DNA from: Synanceia verrucosa
Lineage: Eukaryota; Chordata; Actinopteri; Perciformes; Synanceiidae
Assembly: GCA_029721515.1 (NCBI GenBank)
Contig: CM056551.1
Location: forward strand, 24,724,437-24,788,436
DNA length: 64,000 nucleotides
Reading direction: 5' to 3'
Shown: positions 24,448-37,700 of the stretch, in pieces
How positions within the stretch are numbered: the first letter of the stretch is position 1
How the letters are laid out: the number at the start of each line of letters is the position of its first letter
The notes under the pieces: generated by a model
Seen by the model: only the letters and a program-made list of their open reading frames with translations
What the model was told of the DNA's origin: nothing
Database searches by the model: none
Position numbers and translations under genes: made by a program

Positions 24448-26135
24448 AACTATTCAGCATTAACAAGTATAGTCCATTTTGACTGACATGACATAAGCAG
24501 AGGCTGATATTATGAAACACTAGTGAGTTGTATGAAAGCAATTGATGTATGTAAAGCATTTGCAATTTGTTGGAAGGAATGAGAAACTGCCACTCTAATG
24601 TGCACAAATCACTAAATGTTGTGGAGGTTGAACTAACTGTTGTGCAAACATAAATAGTGACAAACATGGCACTATTCAATATGCATGCTTGTCACATGGC
24701 ACTGTCAGCACCAGAGCACGACAGTATTGCACTGAAATTGAACGTCAGTAATTACATATGTGTGAATAAAAAGGACATACTGTATACTGTACTGTACATG
24801 CCAGCAGGCATTATTCATCTTTTATAAAAAATTATATCTTAAATGACAGTTCTGGTTCTTATCTATGAATTTACTGTTTTACAAAACAAGCAGAAAAAAA
24901 ATGGAAAAACTTTTTTATTTTTTTAAAAAAAATCCTCACTCCTGTTTAAAATGGTCAAGCTTAGGGAACTCACTAAGAAAGACAGCATCTGAATAAAAAC
25001 ACTTCATGATGCTGGACACTCTATGAGACAAATAGGATAGGTAGTCTAATAAATTTGTTAAACACCGTAGCTTTCCTTCATGGACCAGCGCCTTCATATA
25101 TCCTTCTCTGAGACCAATAGACGACCCACCCTGTCCACCAGGCTGATGAGCCTTGAATCACTGAGCAAAGGGATGTGGGCTAGAGGTCTGGGACAAGGCT
25201 AACCCCTTGATTGCTTTTTACAAGAAATCAACCTCATTCATGTGTTACTGCACACATAGGAACCATGTAGCTCACAATTTAAAATGAATTTAATGCAATT
25301 GTGTGTTTTTTTTGGTTTGATAAGAAGCCTCACAATGTCCAAATGGACAGATAGATTATGGTTTCATCCAGTATCTCCCAAACTGAAAATGGCATGTGGT
25401 TAAAAAAGCATTTGCAGGCTGATAATATAGTCTGCTCTGCAATCTTTGGCTTTGAGTTGTTCGTTAAGATCACACCAAGTGCCCTGGATAATAGTTTTAA
25501 ACCCCTTGGAGACCAAGGTAAGTCAACCTTGTAATGTGAAAGGAAAGTATAGAAATCCAGAATGAAATGGAGGGCAGAGTCAGTTTGACCTCTAGTCTCC
25601 CGGGGCATCACTATTGGTTCTCTGTCATCACGTTCGCAGGGTGAACCGGTGCATGTGGCACTGGTGATTACAGTAGGAGTCATATAGATGTTGTATGAGG
25701 CCTCTCTGATGAAAAAACAGAGCAGTTTGATATTAATTCAAAAAGACACTGAACTGCACATGAACTAGGCATTTTCCATTTCACTCGGATACATGAGAGA
25801 CTTTTGACAAGCACGTCATGTGGTGGGGATATTTTTTTTTACTTCAGGCACACAGTAAGATGGAACAAAGACAGAGTTACCCCTAATTTCTACCGGATGC
25901 GGAATGACCCTGACGTTTTGTTGGACCCAATACTTTTCCATTCAAATCAGTGTGTCAGTTTCCACTGAATGCGGAATGCCGCCGATGTGCCAACGCCTGC
26001 CGAATCAAATTAAGAGAGCTTCTGTTTTTGTCGGACGTTGACAGGAAGTCATGTACAGACACAAAATAAAATGCGATTTATTTTCAAAATAAAAATAATC
26101 AGTGTTCGCGGCGAATCGTATAATCGATGTGGTAC
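24448..26135. other. Non-coding, no gene recognised
   Basis: A 117-codon minus-strand frame at 25330-25683 is not recognised. A segment at 25.88-26.03 kb repeats words such as GATGCGGAATG and GAATGCGGAATGCCG and may be part of an unidentified repeat. Confidence 0.45.
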
Positions 26136-26221
26136 CCAGGCTTCATCCATTAGCATGGTGGAGAGGAAGACGTGCTGCCCAGGCTTCATCCGTTGGCGTG
26201 GTGGAGAGGAAGACATGTTGC
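26136..26221 (+). repeat. Two-copy 43-bp tandem duplication
   Basis: The unit starting CCAGGCTTCATCC occurs at 26136-26178 and again at 26179-26221 with only a few substitutions (for example ATTAGCATGG against GTTGGCGTGG). The two units are exactly adjacent. Confidence 0.93.
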
Positions 26222-28350
26222 TCATCCATTGCTGAGAATCTGTGTCCAGACAGACAGCAGCGAGTGGACGACCAGGAGGGGACAGCGGCCAGTAAAGAAG
26301 TGTTAGTGTGACTTATGGAAGTTCTGACAGTGCTGGCGCAATGCCAAAGGGATGATGAATTTTGGAGGCACTGACTATTTATATGAGAAAGGAATTTAGT
26401 TTTCAAGCATGAGTGAACAGTTTTGGGAGACATATGAGCTTTTTGCAAGTGAGCTATGGTGTTGTGCTGAACTGTAAGACTGGTTTACTAAATTATCTTA
26501 GAGTTTTGAGAATGTAATTTCTTTTTCAAGAAATGAGCCAAACCAATGGAGAAACACTGTAATGCAGACAGCACTTCGCTGGTTTTTAATGCATTTTACT
26601 TTAAAAGGATGGAAGAAAATGCAAGGAGACAAGTTGGTCTCACTGGACGAAAATCATAAAGAAACCACATCAAACTCATGATCTCCCTGCAGGCTGATCT
26701 TCTCCCTCAGTTTGTTAACCAGACAGATTGACATATCTCTTGACATTTACATTGTCTGGAATCTAATGGAAAATTGAAAATGAACATTGCGTTCCACATG
26801 TGTATGCATCTCATATTCAGTGAAATATTGAGATGATACTAAGGAGAGAAGACAGAAAATCTTTTTTTTTTTATATATCATCAAGGCCACGATATGTTAC
26901 TGGCTCTGCCATGAAAAAATTAAATGGATGTTTTTGTCCACTTCTTTTTAAACTATCCAACTGAATTGACCCACAGCACCCGTCCACCACAGGAAAACAT
27001 ATCATGATTGTTACACTTGTATGAAGGTGGAGTAGCCTAGCAGAAATGTAACATCAGTACAGAAAACAGTCATCCAAATAAAACATCAGTCTTGAACATC
27101 ATTCACCTGCTGAAAGTCCTGTGATTGTTGGGCCCATCCACCTAACCACCTGCCATTAGCCTTCATGGTGTGAAAAAGACTGGCCTAAAGCAAGACAGGG
27201 GTTCTTATTAAACACTTTTGCCTTGTGCATTATTGGGGTCATTCACGCTACTTTTTCGTGCGACCAGGCTGAAATCATTTTATCCCTGAACACAAAATGT
27301 TGCTCTTGCTCACGTGCATGTAACTGATCCCACTAACTGCAGGTTGTATTCAGCTTTATGGTGACCAGGAGGGAGTATAGGCTGTGGAATAATGACTAAA
27401 ATAGTCAACAGTTACCTGCTTTTTAGCTGGAATGATGAAGGACACAGTGTTTTAAAAGCTAACCCCTTACTCTTCTGAATGCTTAATGCTTAATTAAACA
27501 CATACGTGGATGATGGGTATGATTTCTCTCAAAAAAAGGCTGTCATGTTGTAGCATGTGGCTGCACCGGGTGACTCATCCCTGCCTAAAGACCCATTTCC
27601 TGTCATTAATCTTGGGGGGAAAGGTGATTACAAGGAGAGACAGCATATGAAGATAATGTCCTCCTGTTTCCCAAATGCCACAGAGTAATAAGAACCGACG
27701 ATCATTCATTCCTCTGATTCCTTCTTGCAAAAAAAGGCAGCTAACATGTTAATGAAGCGCCAAGAGACACCATTTCAGCTGCATTTTGATTTGCCTTCCT
27801 GATGTTCCATGAATGATAAATTTATTATTTATATTTATACTGAAGCTCAGTTACTGAATGATGACCTCTTTTAGAAAATACCATGACGATAAGAGAAAAC
27901 CTTAGGTGTAAGGTATAAGGTGTAAGCTTATACCTTAGGTGGCAATCAATAAATGGTATAATGACAACAGTATTTCCTCCAAAAATGTTTTCAATTCTTT
28001 TAGATGGAAAAATGTGGGTTTTATGGGTCTTATCTATGCTATTCAAGTCTTATAATTACTTAGTACAATAATCAAAGTGCACTTTAACTCAATTGCCTAA
28101 CATGAAACAGCCATCTGAATTCACTATTGTGATAAAAATGAAATGAGTTATGTTAATTAACATATGTATTTCATTAATTTACTTTCTTATTTTAAACCCA
28201 GCTGTGACCTTTTCCTGAATAAATGGTTTTAATGTCTGAACGTAACTGCAGAAGTTTGTGTGGTGTACAAATGGCAAGCAAAGAGGTTAAAATGTGCATG
28301 GATCACAGAAAGAAATATATATATATCTTCCTGTGAGATTGGGTTTCCTT
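26222..28350. other. Non-coding, no gene recognised
   Basis: Unique-looking sequence. The only local structure noted is the small nested inverted repeat at 27.91 kb. Confidence 0.55.
27909..27937. repeat. Short inverted repeat
   Basis: TAAGGTATAAG and CTTATACCTTA form perfect 11-base arms around GTGTAAG. The flanks carry further CCTTAGGTG copies on both sides, so direct and inverted copies are nested. Confidence 0.85.
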
Positions 28351-28420
28351 TTAATTGTTTGAGTGCCAGACATTTTTTAAAACGGGAAGTGCTTTGTGCT
28401 AGTGTTTTTGCCCATTTCCC

Positions 28421-28534
28421 ATTCACAGGAAGAACATGTAAATTCCACACAGAAAGGCCCCTGGGCCAGGATTCAAACCATGTACCTTTTTGCTGTGAGG
28501 CGACAGTGCTAACCACTACACCACCGTGCCACCT
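28421..28534 (-). mobile_element. 5' portion of a tRNA-derived SINE (DANA-like)
   Basis: Read on the minus strand it starts AGGTGGCACGGTGGTGTAGTGG, with an intact A-box-like region, and has the B-box-like GGTTTGAATCC, then GGGGCCTTTCTGTGTGG. It breaks off in the body near TTTACATGTTCTTCC. It sits inside the left arm of the inverted MITE pair at 28351-29134, where about 150 bases of MITE sequence are missing. The insertion was therefore accompanied or followed by a deletion. Confidence 0.82.
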
Positions 28535-28831
28535 GAGTAGAGGTCACTTTCACCAAAATCACCACTTTCTGTCCATTTTGCTCTCTAATTGTGATCATCT
28601 CCACTTCCTGTTTTGATCTTTGTGACATATACGATCAAAGCAGGAAGTGGAGACGATCGAGATTAGAAAGCAAAATAAACAGAATCTGGACAAAAAGTGG
28701 TGATTTTGGTGAAAGAGTCCTCTACTTTACCTCTGATAAAACAAGAACAGAACAAGATAAAAACAAATGATTTTTCATGATGAAACAGAGAGTCTCTTCC
28801 TTCATTTGAGCTATTCAGTGTTTTCAGAGTC

Positions 28832-29042
28832 CATCCATCCATCCATTTTCTACAGCTTATCTTTACATAGGGTCGCAGGGGGGCTGGAGCGGAGGAAGGG
28901 AGGAAGCCGGAGTATCCGGAGAGAACCCACGCAGACACGGGGAAAACATGCAAACTCCACACAGAAAGGCACAGAAAAGATTCAAACCCGGTACCTTCTT
29001 GCTGTGAGGTGACAGTGCTAACCACTACACCACCGTGCCGCC
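28832..29042 (-). mobile_element. tRNA-derived SINE (DANA-like) with perfect 13-bp target-site duplication
   Basis: The minus strand reads GGCGGCACGGTGGTGTAGTGG, then GTTTGAATC (B box), the conserved body GTTTGCATGTTTTCCCCGTG and ACTCCGGCTTCCTCCC. An internal deletion joins this to CTCCAGCCCCCCTGCGACCC, GATAAGCTGTAGAAAATGG and an ATGG tail. The flanks carry TGTTTTCAGAGTC at 28819-28831 and 29043-29055, a perfect 13-bp duplication. This shows a true retroposition event into the right arm of the MITE pair. Confidence 0.92.
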
Positions 29043-29513
29043 TGTTTTCAGAGTCATAGTACAAAATATTCTGGGCAAAAACACTGCCACAAGGCACTTT
29101 CTGTTTTAAAAAGGGCTGGCACACAAAGAGTTAAAAAACAAGTCAAAATAAATTGCAGTTTGTCACCTTTCTGACCCTTTTTGTTATTTAAGCACAGTAG
29201 CAGGTACTCACTTCATAACTGATAAACAATTTCAGCAATGTTCCATCATGTCAGTCAATGTCAATGAATTGTATGTATTTCATCATATTATTTTTATTGG
29301 CAGGCTAATATTCAGACTGTGGCAGTGAGCTTGCCCTCAGCCATGTGAATCACTTTTTTTAGTGTCCCCTGGAAACACTTTATATTGTCCACAAATACAG
29401 TGAAGCACCTGCAGCACTATTACAGGCTGATTGCACATGATGGAACACAGTAGACATGCAAAGGTTGCCTATGATGAAAACATATTTTTGCTGCCTGATT
29501 TTCTTCTTTTCCA

Positions 29514-29514
<1 letters not shown>

Positions 29515-29549
<35 letters not shown>
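29515..29549 (+). repeat. (GT)n microsatellite
   Basis: A pure GT tract of about 17 units. Confidence 0.95.
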
Positions 29550-29552
<3 letters not shown>

Positions 29553-30929
29553 AGGTAAAAAACACAGTAATGATGGGATTTGCGATCAAATTATATACAA
29601 GTTACTATCACTGGTAGATTGAAATGAATTCTATAAAACTGCTGCTAGAATCAGACAAAGCAGAGAAGTTGCAGGTATATAAATCAAAACATTACTCTCG
29701 AAGGTTTAAATATATTGACTATCATTATTCAATAAGTATATTAAGGAAAAGTAAAGAAAGCAATATAAAAGAAATATTTGTGTTTATCCACCAAATGTTT
29801 CAGGGCTTAAAAGCATCCAGAAAGTATTTTCCTGAGATTGATTTTAAACCTTCAACTGCATGATGAAATCAGCTAAATAGTTTTCCATTTGAGTGGCTCT
29901 TCATTCAAGATTTAAACCTTTGAATTATCAAATAATTTGTCTGAAAAAGGAAATAATGTGGTGATGGTAAAATGTCTAAGAAAAGAGAATGGAACACAAG
30001 TTATTAAAGATTTTGTTAGAAATGCTCTGAGTGTTACGTATAGACCAACCCTTGCCTCGACAGTGAAGAAATTAACATTGTTATTTTCTACCTTCAAAAT
30101 CAATCTGGTTCCAAGCAATTGGATTGCACAGTTAAGGTATAGTGTGTCGCCTAACTGCCAACTGTAAATTAGGACAGTGAAGAAAAACTGTTCTACTTTC
30201 TAATAGGAATTTTTCACAGCGCCTGGAATAAGGGGATCTATTTCTCAGGGGACTGATTTTTCACTTTGAATTACTCCTCTGGTCTATTCATCTCCTGGCC
30301 AATAAAGTCTGAGATCCTACTGATGCCTTGTCATTTTGGAGATTTGGTGTCAGTCCTGATAAATGTTGTTTCATCTTATCCGTTAACATGTTTCTAATGC
30401 CCGCAGTGGACTAAAAAAAGACCAAAAAAAAGTCCTGTGGAATTAAAAGAAATAATAAGAGTGAAGTATATTCCAACTGGCAGGAACAGAAAGAGCTGCA
30501 ACGACTAATACATCCGCTTGATTGTTTCAACTCCAGGGCAGAGCTTACATTAGAATATTTCAAATAGGACTATTCCTCTTCGCAGAGTGAATCGATCTGG
30601 GGTGTTTTGGAGCAAATGGAAGTCATTTGCTGACATAAGTTAATGCAGACTGCATTGAATGTGTTGATTTGCTACTGTAGAAAGAACTCAGTCATAAAGA
30701 AAGTCCATGGTAAATGTCAACATAAACTATGGGGCATTCTTTAGATAACCACTGAGGTCATCACCTAAAAAACACAATAGCTTAGAGCAGACTTGTCCAG
30801 AAAGGTATATCCAAGAATGCCTGCCGTATTTCATACAGTTGTGCAGTAAGTGAAAATGTATTTGTTGTGCCAGGAGCTGCATTCCTCTGTGTGGTAATGT
30901 GAGTCGTCTACCTCCACGGTCACTTTCTA

Positions 30930-31135
30930 TCTGCTCTGCTACACCTCTCTTACCCAACGGGGCAGCAGCAACCAATCAGCACCAAACTCCCGAGGCTATC
31001 AGACTTTCCTCGTAGAGAAACAGGATTACACATTTTTCAGTTAGTTTTTGTTTTCCCAAGATGTTGGTTTCAAGCAGACCAAATAGACCAGGAGGAAAAA
31101 AGACAGCGTCTGGGCCATCTAAAAAGTGGAAAGGT
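30930..31135 (+). promoter_or_regulatory. CCAAT-box region with exon-like ATG and splice donor
   Basis: ACCAATCAGC (30971-30980) is a good NF-Y site. About 80 bases downstream an ATG at 31061 opens MLVSSRPNRPGGKKTASGPS and then KKWK, with AAAG/GTTTGAG as a possible donor. Without splicing the frame ends after 37 codons. I do not recognise the peptide. It may be a small first exon, or chance. Confidence 0.25.
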
Positions 31136-32129
31136 TTGAGTTTCATTTTGTGTGGAGGAGAGGGTTTGTGTTAGATTCCTGAGTGCCGGAGGATTTCATC
31201 AAATCAAACTGCTCTTTTACTGTTTAGCCTTCATTTAGTCTTGGATCGCTAACAATAGCGAATCAATCCTATGAGTGCTAGACACAAAAGATTTCAAAAA
31301 TCAGTGCAGTACATTCATATCTGCCAAAGCTTAAATTGACTTGTGTGAGTATGTAAGGAGAAGCACTTAAGCTTTCTATGATTATTGTGGCACATGTTTC
31401 TGTCAGTACATAATACAGCGAAAATAATAACATGCATGAACACATAGTAGAGGCCAGCGTAGACTGATTGCTTATGGATTTCCTGACCAAAGTAATAATC
31501 ACTCATGCAGCAGTATGTTTTCTTTCTGGTATCACACAAGACAAATATGTCCTATTTCTTATGTTTCCCTCCTCCTAATAATGCTTCTCCAGTTGATCCA
31601 GAATGGCTTCTCCATAAATTATCTTCAGAGCATCTAAATATGAAAGATGAGGCAAGCTGAAGAAGTGAACAAAGGTTAATATGCTGTGTTTTTCTGTGCT
31701 CTTGTGTATATTTTGCCTCTTGTCTCAGCTGCTCTTTCATTCTGCTTCTCCACCTCAAAAGAGTAACAGTTTTGATGTTCAGGTTGTCAATAATAAGTCA
31801 GAGTCGACAGTTTTGTACAGTATGGGCTTGTATCCCTCAGGGCTGTGTGTTCTCGCTGCTGTGCTGCTTTGGTCTGTTTGTCCCTCTCAAGTTCTCCTGC
31901 GCAGTCCCTGGAGATATCAGCATTAAATTGCTTTTTGGTTCAGAAGCTACTCAGATGCATTAGAACTTGTAATGGACTTGGTGAAGGCGTCAGACGGCGT
32001 ATTGATTGTGCCTACTGGCTACAGCTGAAACTGCTTCACACCTTTGAATAATTCATGTCTCTATTACAATTATTGTCCTAATTGTAACAATGTTTGGATG
32101 GCAAAATGCAAGGAAGAAAAGGGAACTTA

Positions 32130-32131
<2 letters not shown>

Positions 32132-32167
<36 letters not shown>

Positions 32168-32177
32168 CTCTCTCTCT
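32132..32177 (+). repeat. (TC)n microsatellite
   Basis: A CT tract with one G interruption near 32165. Confidence 0.95.
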
Positions 32178-34653
32178 GTGCCTGCCCTTTATTATTTGAA
32201 AATATGAATAGTAATGTGATCATTTTTCATGCAACTTTATAATCGTATCCATTATGTGGATGATAACTTGTGTTGCCTGAAAGGCAAACAAAGTTTTAGA
32301 TGGATCACGCCTCTTAGTTTTAATTAAAAATCACAGACAGCTTAATTGCAGTACAGTTGTGCTCCGCTGGTCCGTCATTGCTACAGAAGCTGAATTCGAG
32401 ATTGGACTGCTGCAGATATTGTTTCAGAGTTCTTGCCCCATGCCCCCCATCAAGTCTGGACTTTGCAAACTTTGTTCTGCAAGTTTCCTTTCACGGTGTG
32501 ATGAAGTCTCCTTGGAGGAAGATTCTTTAAATTGTACTTTGAGAGGCGGAAACTGCAGGGACAAAATGCCACTTGAACTCATTCTGCATGCACCTGAACG
32601 TCAAGTAAGGCACTTAAGGATCCGCCGCTCTTTCAGACAATTTTGCCATATTTGCATCTCGTGAAGTAAGCCGCTTTTGAAATGTACCTCAGCCGAATTA
32701 TGTATCTCTGAATTGATAATGCTGATCTGTAATTCACTGTGGGCTCTTAACAATATGTAAGATGGCATACATATTTATGAAAATCTCTGCCTCTGGCTCA
32801 CATTTAGCTGATTGTGCACTCTGCACACAGTCTGGTTTGGTCATAATCCATCATTATGTCTTGAAGTAGTAGCTACCCCAACCCCTCAACCCTCTCCTCC
32901 CGTCCCATTTTGGCTGTATGGAATTATCACTGAACTTTATTGAAACATTAAAAGTAACAGAGTCACTGGTGGTATGAGCTTATCAGTGAAACTTTCCTGA
33001 ATGGCTTTAATAAAACACTGTCAGTGCTTTGGACATTTTGCTACTATCCGCTGTGTCTTCCTGTGTTTGAACCAATACACAACAACATAACAGCTGAACT
33101 CTTATCAGTTTAAATAGCATTTTGATTATTGATGTTATCTACAATAAGTCTCCTTGCTTCTTCTTTCTTTGTCAATGAAGAGAGAATGTTTTTCCTTTCT
33201 TGTGTTCTCTTCATTTTCTCACCACCACACTTTCCAATTTGTTCCTATTTTAGAATTTTTTATGTCTACCGTGTCTTTAAAGCCTCCTGTAATCACAAAT
33301 GTTTTTTTTTCTGTACAACAAAGTAATCAAACATGATTGGCAAGTGTTTGATTTGTACATCGGAAGCTGTCAGTAACTTTACAACTCCAAGTATTAAATT
33401 GGGCTGTTTGATAAGGCCGGGAGTCAAAACAAAATTCGGAAGCACATATCAGACAAAGCTTTATCTGATTAGCCAGCACATGCACATTTATGTTGTTTTT
33501 CTCATGTTAAAATGAAGAAGGAGCATTGATTTCCCTACAATAACAACACCTCTGTATTCCCCAGCACCATTTAGGACCAAATGTAGCCTCGGTTGTATTT
33601 CCTTAAGCTCCTCATCAGTCATCAGCCAATGATAGACTCACACAGTGACACAGCAACACTTGGCTCAACCATTCTATTCCCGCTGTGATTCTTGATTGAA
33701 AAATCACAGATTTCATGGAAAAGTGTGACCTTTTTTCTGTTTTTCCCTTTGCCAAGTTTTGAAATGGTTGTAGTTTTTTCAACTCATTTGTTTCATGTTG
33801 AGATCAGAATCAGAATCACAAACAGTGTCTTTGCTTTGCAGGATGTGTGTGTGAGGCACGAAGAGTGGCTGGTTTTCCCAGGTTACTGAAAAGGCACACC
33901 TGCAACTCATCCACTCATCAACCATGCCATTAAAGCCCAGCTCAGTCACCATTCATGCCAGATAATCCTCTTGCTGTGTTGTAGTGCATTCTACCGTTTC
34001 ATGTCGCACTCACCTGATCTTTCTCCCGATGAGCTTCACTTACCATTTCTTCTCCCGTCACTTTCTCTTTGGAGAAGAGCTTTCTTGTTCTCAGAGCTCC
34101 CTGTTTCTGTTTCCACTGTCGTCGGCCAGACACATCTCTCAACCTGCCTGACTACCTGTCTCCACAGTCCTAGCCCTCCTGCTTACCTTGTTTACAATAA
34201 ACTCTTAAAATTTGACACTTATTCTGCTTTGGGCTGCATCAACAACAAAACCCAACAGTTAAATGCAATCTGATTGTTTTACCCAGCACCATGTAATCAT
34301 TACTGGCAGCAGAACAGTCTGATATTACAATACATATCATAGTGTGATTTAAAAATGTAGGCATCCACCACACTATATAGGCTACTTGGGTAGCTCTGTA
34401 GCTACACTAACATTAATGTTACTCCGGTTGTGGTTTAGAGTTGTCGAGTAATGCACATGAGTGTTCAAACCATGTTCATGGCATGACACAGACATGTTAT
34501 GAAGGCTAATGTAACTGCAACAACGCTACTGTTTTGTGGTAGCAAGGACTCATTTACAGCACTGGTGGCTAGTGAGTAAAAAGAGACAAAGCAGCATGGA
34601 GGAGACGGAGGAGAGCTTAATGGAAAGGGAAAATAACGTTACATCAGAAAAAA

Positions 34654-34654
<1 letters not shown>

Positions 34655-34747
<93 letters not shown>
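34655..34747 (+). repeat. Long (TA)n microsatellite
   Basis: About 90 bases of alternating TA with one TATAGTATA interruption at 34684-34689. Ile-Tyr reading frames on both strands here are repeat artefacts. Confidence 0.95.
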
Positions 34748-34749
<2 letters not shown>

Positions 34750-37700
34750 TTATTGGGATATAAAATTAGCTCAACATATACAATTATGTCCATATCACAC
34801 AGCTGTAACTGGCAGTATTGATGACAGACAGTCACGATGAAGCAAACACTGCTTTTTACTCTGACCTTGAGTTGCAATTTTAATGTAATATTTTATAGAA
34901 TAATTTAGTAACTAAAATGCAGTAATAAAAATCTACGAAAAAGAAAGGACAAAAATAAAAGCAAAATTATACTTCTGGCCATAAACTAATCAAACAAAGA
35001 AAAAACAATATCACTATCTTAAGAATACTGCTGTACCATCCAGTCACAGCATGGCAAGTTGAGAGTTTTTCAGTAACCTGAAAGCACACAACAATACACT
35101 ATATAAGTCATAAAATAGATAATGAATATAAACTGTATTTATAAAATGTACACAAAAGTTGAAACCTCACACACTGTTAGTTAAAGATGTTGGTATCTTT
35201 CTTATCCATCAAGCTAACCAATGACCTGAAGACGTTGACGAAGTCTCAGTTCGAGATTTGCGGTCCATTAAAGGTTTGAGTTATGGCCAGTCCATCCCAG
35301 TACAATAGTAAGAAAACATCACTAGGCAGATAAAATGTATTTCAACTTACAGTGCAAGATTATGATGGATGCTTGAAAAGAAAACCAGTTTGATTCATGA
35401 TTCCTCATGTCTCTAATGCTGAAGTCACTCCCAGAAAGCAACATTGTATATTTATGGAAAACTGTAAGCTGCCCATACATGTTTCCCTGAATTTACTGTT
35501 TTCTCTAGTATCACATTGTTTAATGGGAAACAATATGCTACTTTCAGAATTTGGCTGCTTTCTTGCAGCACATTGTTACATTGAAGGGAAAATGGCATCA
35601 GACTAAGCAAACTACGTATGACTCTCTTATTCTCCACGACATAAACTCTTTTCTCTGTCCCAGTATTGATTTGGAACATAACAGAGTCTACAAATAGAGC
35701 ATCAAGTGTTGCGGATCTGAATATGGCCTCACGTCTAATCAAATACATGTCAGACAACTCAGTCGATTTTGCCCCTGGCACATCAGTGCTGTGATATCTG
35801 CCATGTCTGCTTATTGCTCCTCAGGGTTAGCACAGATGTTGAACCATAAAACTGAGCCCAGAGCTGCTACAAAATGTAAAAATGACTAAATTAGCGTTGG
35901 ATCAGCTGCTTGTGTTTAGGTAAAGTGCTGTTAAAAAAAACCAAAAAAAAAAAACCTTCAGCCTTCCACGTTGATGAATTTGTATAACCATGAGGCGAGT
36001 AAGATGATTTGGAGTGCCGACATAACAAGGTCGAGTCACTCACCAACTGAGACTCTTATGGAACATTATAAGCAAGTTTATCAAAGAATTCACTTGGAAA
36101 ATATTCTATTCAACAATAACTCTACTTATTTGTCCCGTTTGACAAAATGAAAAGCTTGAATGGTGCAAAACTTTACGTGTGCCAACAACCAAGAAGGGTG
36201 TTTAAAAAATAATGACCGTAACCTGATTTCTTAAAGTAGAAAGTGCAAGCACACACAGTAAAGTCAGTGTGTCGGAAGCTTTGAATTGTCATTGTGAGGA
36301 TTAATAAAGAATGAGCTTCTTTAATGTTTCGCCTGAGTGAGCACATAAAAGCCAACATGTAGTGAAGGAAGAGATGGAATACAAATAAACCCAGGCCCAA
36401 TAACTGTCACTACTTTCTTTTTGTGTTTGCAAGGCATGCAGGAAATGGGATCCTTGGGTGTCCACGATAGGGAGACAGGAGAAAGAGGGGAAAGTACTTT
36501 TGCACAAACTTGGCAAAGGGCATTGCAAAATGCTCTCAATTTGTCATACACAATTGGCTGCACACTTTCAGAGAGCAGAGGAAAAAGGTTGCGTTTTCAT
36601 GTGAGGTCTGCGATTTATCTGAATCCATCTCATCATCACTGAGGACTGAAGAGAGAATCTGATCGCGGAATTGAGTGAGCTTTTGTAAATGTGCAAATCT
36701 CTTCCCTCCATTCACAGTATATTTTGTCTGTGTCTGTCTTTTCTTTTTGCTTATTCACATATTCTGATTCACTTCCCTGCACGCTTTGCTGATTCAATTC
36801 AATCTCGAGGTACTTCTGCAACTGTCTTGTGTCCACGCTGAATGAGATTGTATTTGAAGAAAAAAAACATGTTGACCTTTTCTTTTTTTTAACAAGGACA
36901 CCTTTAATGTCCCCTCTTTCACAAGACTAGCCCATGCATGTGACAGAGTTGTCAGACAGGTTTTTCAGAAAACGTGAGTCGGTGTGGTGAACGCAACCTG
37001 CAGGAGTTCAGCTTAAGGTCAGTGTTTGATGGTTCAAATTTTCTCTCGCTGCACTGAATTCCTTCTCACTATTATTTCCGTCTACATGGCAACGTGATAA
37101 CGAGTGACAACGAGTGACAACAATATAATAAATATGCCATACCGATAAGTGGCGCTACAAAACACGCACAAATAGACCCACGAAAAAGAACAAAAGAATG
37201 CAATGAGCATGCGCATGAAGTCCTTGTTCACTACTCTTTCTGGTCACGCAATGACGTGACGCACCAATGCCAGGTACACACTGCAACTCTGAAACAGCGT
37301 TGTCAGATCTTCTCACTTTGGGACCCGTAATACCATTTTGGGTCTCCGACAACGCCGGAGCCATCTGTACGCAAGTAGGAAACTGTAGTAAAGTTTGGTG
37401 GAATTACAAAATTCCGTTGTCGTGTGGACGGCACCTTAGAGTGCTCAGTTTCATCTCTCTTTCATCTCTTTGATCGTGAATCACACTACTAGAAATCACA
37501 CAATGCTCTGTTCATTGCTGTAATCACAAGAACAGACATGCAAACAGCACACTTGCAGACATAACATGCACTGAGTTTTATCAGAAGGAAGAATGTAACG
37601 AATGTTTGCAGACAAGCATTTTTATGTTGCATTTGCTTGTTGCTGTGTGAGCCACGGGAAGCACCGCAAAATCCACACCATAATACCTTGGTCTAACGTG

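Larger units (their letters stand above)
28351..29134. mobile_element. Inverted pair of MITE halves forming a large imperfect palindrome
   Basis: The left edge is TTAATTGTTTGAGTGCCAGA (28351) and the right edge is the inverse, CTGGCACACAAAGAGTTAA, ending at 29134. Both edges correspond to the left end of the 434-bp MITE. The centre is a mirror: 28550-28618 is the inverse of about 28633-28713, separated by about 14 bases, with an 11-base indel between arms. The structure is therefore two left halves head to head rather than one normal element. Each arm is interrupted by a SINE (28421-28534 and 28832-29042). Confidence 0.8.
29135..34654. other. Non-coding gene desert
   Basis: No supported exon apart from the weak exon-like signal at 31.06 kb. 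It contains the GT (29.5 kb) and TC (32.1 kb) microsatellites. Stretches at 30.4-30.7 and 32.65-32.85 kb have enhancer-like texture. Confidence 0.5.

Noticed and set aside
25330..25683. 117-codon minus-strand frame as a possible transposon or host exon
   Set aside because: I could not match it to any family I know, and no acceptor or donor fits convincingly. It is left as unexplained.
28490..28534. Possible tRNA gene (A-box and B-box-like sequence, also at 28980-29042 and 24123)
   Set aside because: These are tRNA-derived heads of SINEs; the conserved SINE body and ATGG tail follow, and no complete cloverleaf is present.
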